From contig NC_059075.1 in NCBI RefSeq assembly GCF_020497125.1, positions 62,081,321 to 62,145,320 of the forward strand: a stretch of DNA of 64,000 nt. Direction: 5' to 3'. Positions 62,905 through 64,000 of this stretch are shown one piece after another. A program made the position numbers and the translations under genes. Each line of letters opens with the position of its first letter. Position 1 is the first letter of the stretch. The notes under the pieces were generated by a model. That model made no database searches, was not told the origin of the DNA, and saw nothing but the letters and a program-made list of their open reading frames with translations. Source of the DNA: Mauremys mutica (Eukaryota; Chordata; Testudines; Geoemydidae).

Positions 62905-63828
62905 CCAGTGACGTAAACGGAATTACATCACTGTAAAACTGGTGTGAGTTCAAAATCAGACCTTGAATGGGATCCACGAAGGAACTTAGGGCTGCAAGGC
63001 TGAGCACCACAGCGCCTAGCTTTCATGTACCTAAGAAACCACAGGAGCAACACTGTGATCCACAGAGTCTGAGTTACGCACCTAGGCTCCTTATACAATG
63101 AATAGGGAGAAGTAGGCACCTAAGAATGTGATTCACAAAGCCAGCACATTAGGCGAAGAGCAGCCTAAGCTAGCCAGTGGGAGATACCGACCAGAGGTCT
63201 GTGTGCTAAGCCCCACCCTTCTCTTAAAGGTAGCCTAAGCCTGGGCTGCACAGAGGCACCTCTGCTGGTGATCCATGAACTGTGGAAGGATGGGCGCTTG
63301 ACCACCTAAGCTGCATGCAGGACCTGAAACAAAAGAGGCAGCAGCGGCACTCCTTTATATTTTTTAGCTTAGTGGCTAACTAGGCTATAGAGTCATTCTA
63401 ACTCTTTTTTCTGGCTCAGGTAATATTTAAGTTTTCCATTGTTTAATTAAAGTAGAACAACATCAATAGGAGAGATTGAGGGGGCTCTCACATCAGACTA
63501 TTCCATAGCCTAGTGATGAGGACACTCACCTTAGAGGTGGTAGGGCCTTGTTCAAATCCCTTCTCCTCCCTAGAAGGAGGGGAGACTTGAAGCACATCCT
63601 CCATGAGTACGTTATCCACTTGACTAAAGGTTCTAAGGGTGCTCTTCCCTCCCACAGCTGTTTTGTGTGAACTTGCCTGAGGGGCCTGATTTGGTAGGTA
63701 TACTCAGAGACTGCCTACTGGGTTGGGCAGCCAAACACCTATCTTTCCCTGTTTGTGACTTGCTTAGGCAAGAGAGGTGTCCAGGAGCCTAGAGCAACGT
63801 TGCAGTGTGCATGCACAGAGGAAAACAC
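62905..63828. other. Intergenic DNA with hairpin-family pieces
   Basis: GTGTGAGTTCAAAATCAG and GGCACCTAAGAATGTG near 62940-63130 resemble the 1066 hairpin family. No gene recognised. Confidence 0.4.
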
Positions 63829-64000
63829 TAAGGGTATGTCTATGCTACAGTGACACAGCTGCAACACTGCAGCTGTTCCACTGTAGTGTAGATACTTCCT
63901 ACATTGATGAAAAGTTTTTTTCTGTTGATGTAGATAATTCAATTCTCTGAGAGAAGCTAGGTTGATGGAAGAATTCTTCTGTTGACCTAGTTGGGTCTAC
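63829..64000. mobile_element. Start of a TIR element, cut by window end
   Basis: GGGTATGTCTATGCTACAGTG opens like the 19697-20180 and 'GTCTACACTAC' MITEs of this genome. The other end lies outside the window. Confidence 0.45.

Noticed and set aside
54900..64000. Exons of a downstream neighbour such as MGA
   Set aside because: MGA follows TYRO3 in human, so I looked for it on both strands, but no exon-like conserved translation was recognised before the window ends.

Overview
The window is vertebrate nuclear DNA carrying one complete protein-coding gene on the + strand, the TAM-family receptor tyrosine kinase TYRO3. It has 19 coding exons between 2139 and 52689. All 18 introns are GT-AG, the reading phases agree at every junction, and the spliced CDS is 2625 nt (874 residues plus stop). 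The gene was recognised by reading exon translations against the known TYRO3 layout: signal peptide, two Ig domains, two fibronectin III domains, one membrane helix, a kinase with the TAM KWLALES signature, and a tyrosine-bearing tail.

The repeats point to a turtle, probably a cryptodire. There is a tRNA-derived SINE of the turtle polIII type, CR1-type LINE ends, several short hAT-like MITEs, old MIR and L3-like remnants, a DIRS-like fragment and a solo LTR. The species call is inference from repeat content, since no database was searched.

Layout: 1-1580 is upstream non-coding DNA (MIR, a small MITE, a perfect 15-bp hairpin element). 1580-2560 is the promoter region and CpG-rich first exon. 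2233-35150 holds exons 2-9 (the ectodomain), separated by repeat-rich introns. 35151-45878 holds exons 10-18 (membrane helix, juxtamembrane, kinase) with shorter introns. Intron 18 (45879-52313) carries a LINE fragment, a 900-bp solo LTR, a GC-rich minisatellite and a hAT-like element. Exon 19 (52314-52689) encodes the end of the kinase and the tail, and is followed by a 3' UTR that probably runs to about 54880. 54900-64000 is intergenic, with a nested retroelement cluster at 60250-62900. No exon of a neighbouring gene was recognised.

No new multi-gene system was found. The most checkable observations are a poison-exon candidate in intron 2 (10250-10305), the solo LTR with exact 5-bp target duplications, an inverted-arm element with a 12-bp target duplication inserted in a LINE, and a tandem array of splice-donor-like motifs in intron 18.
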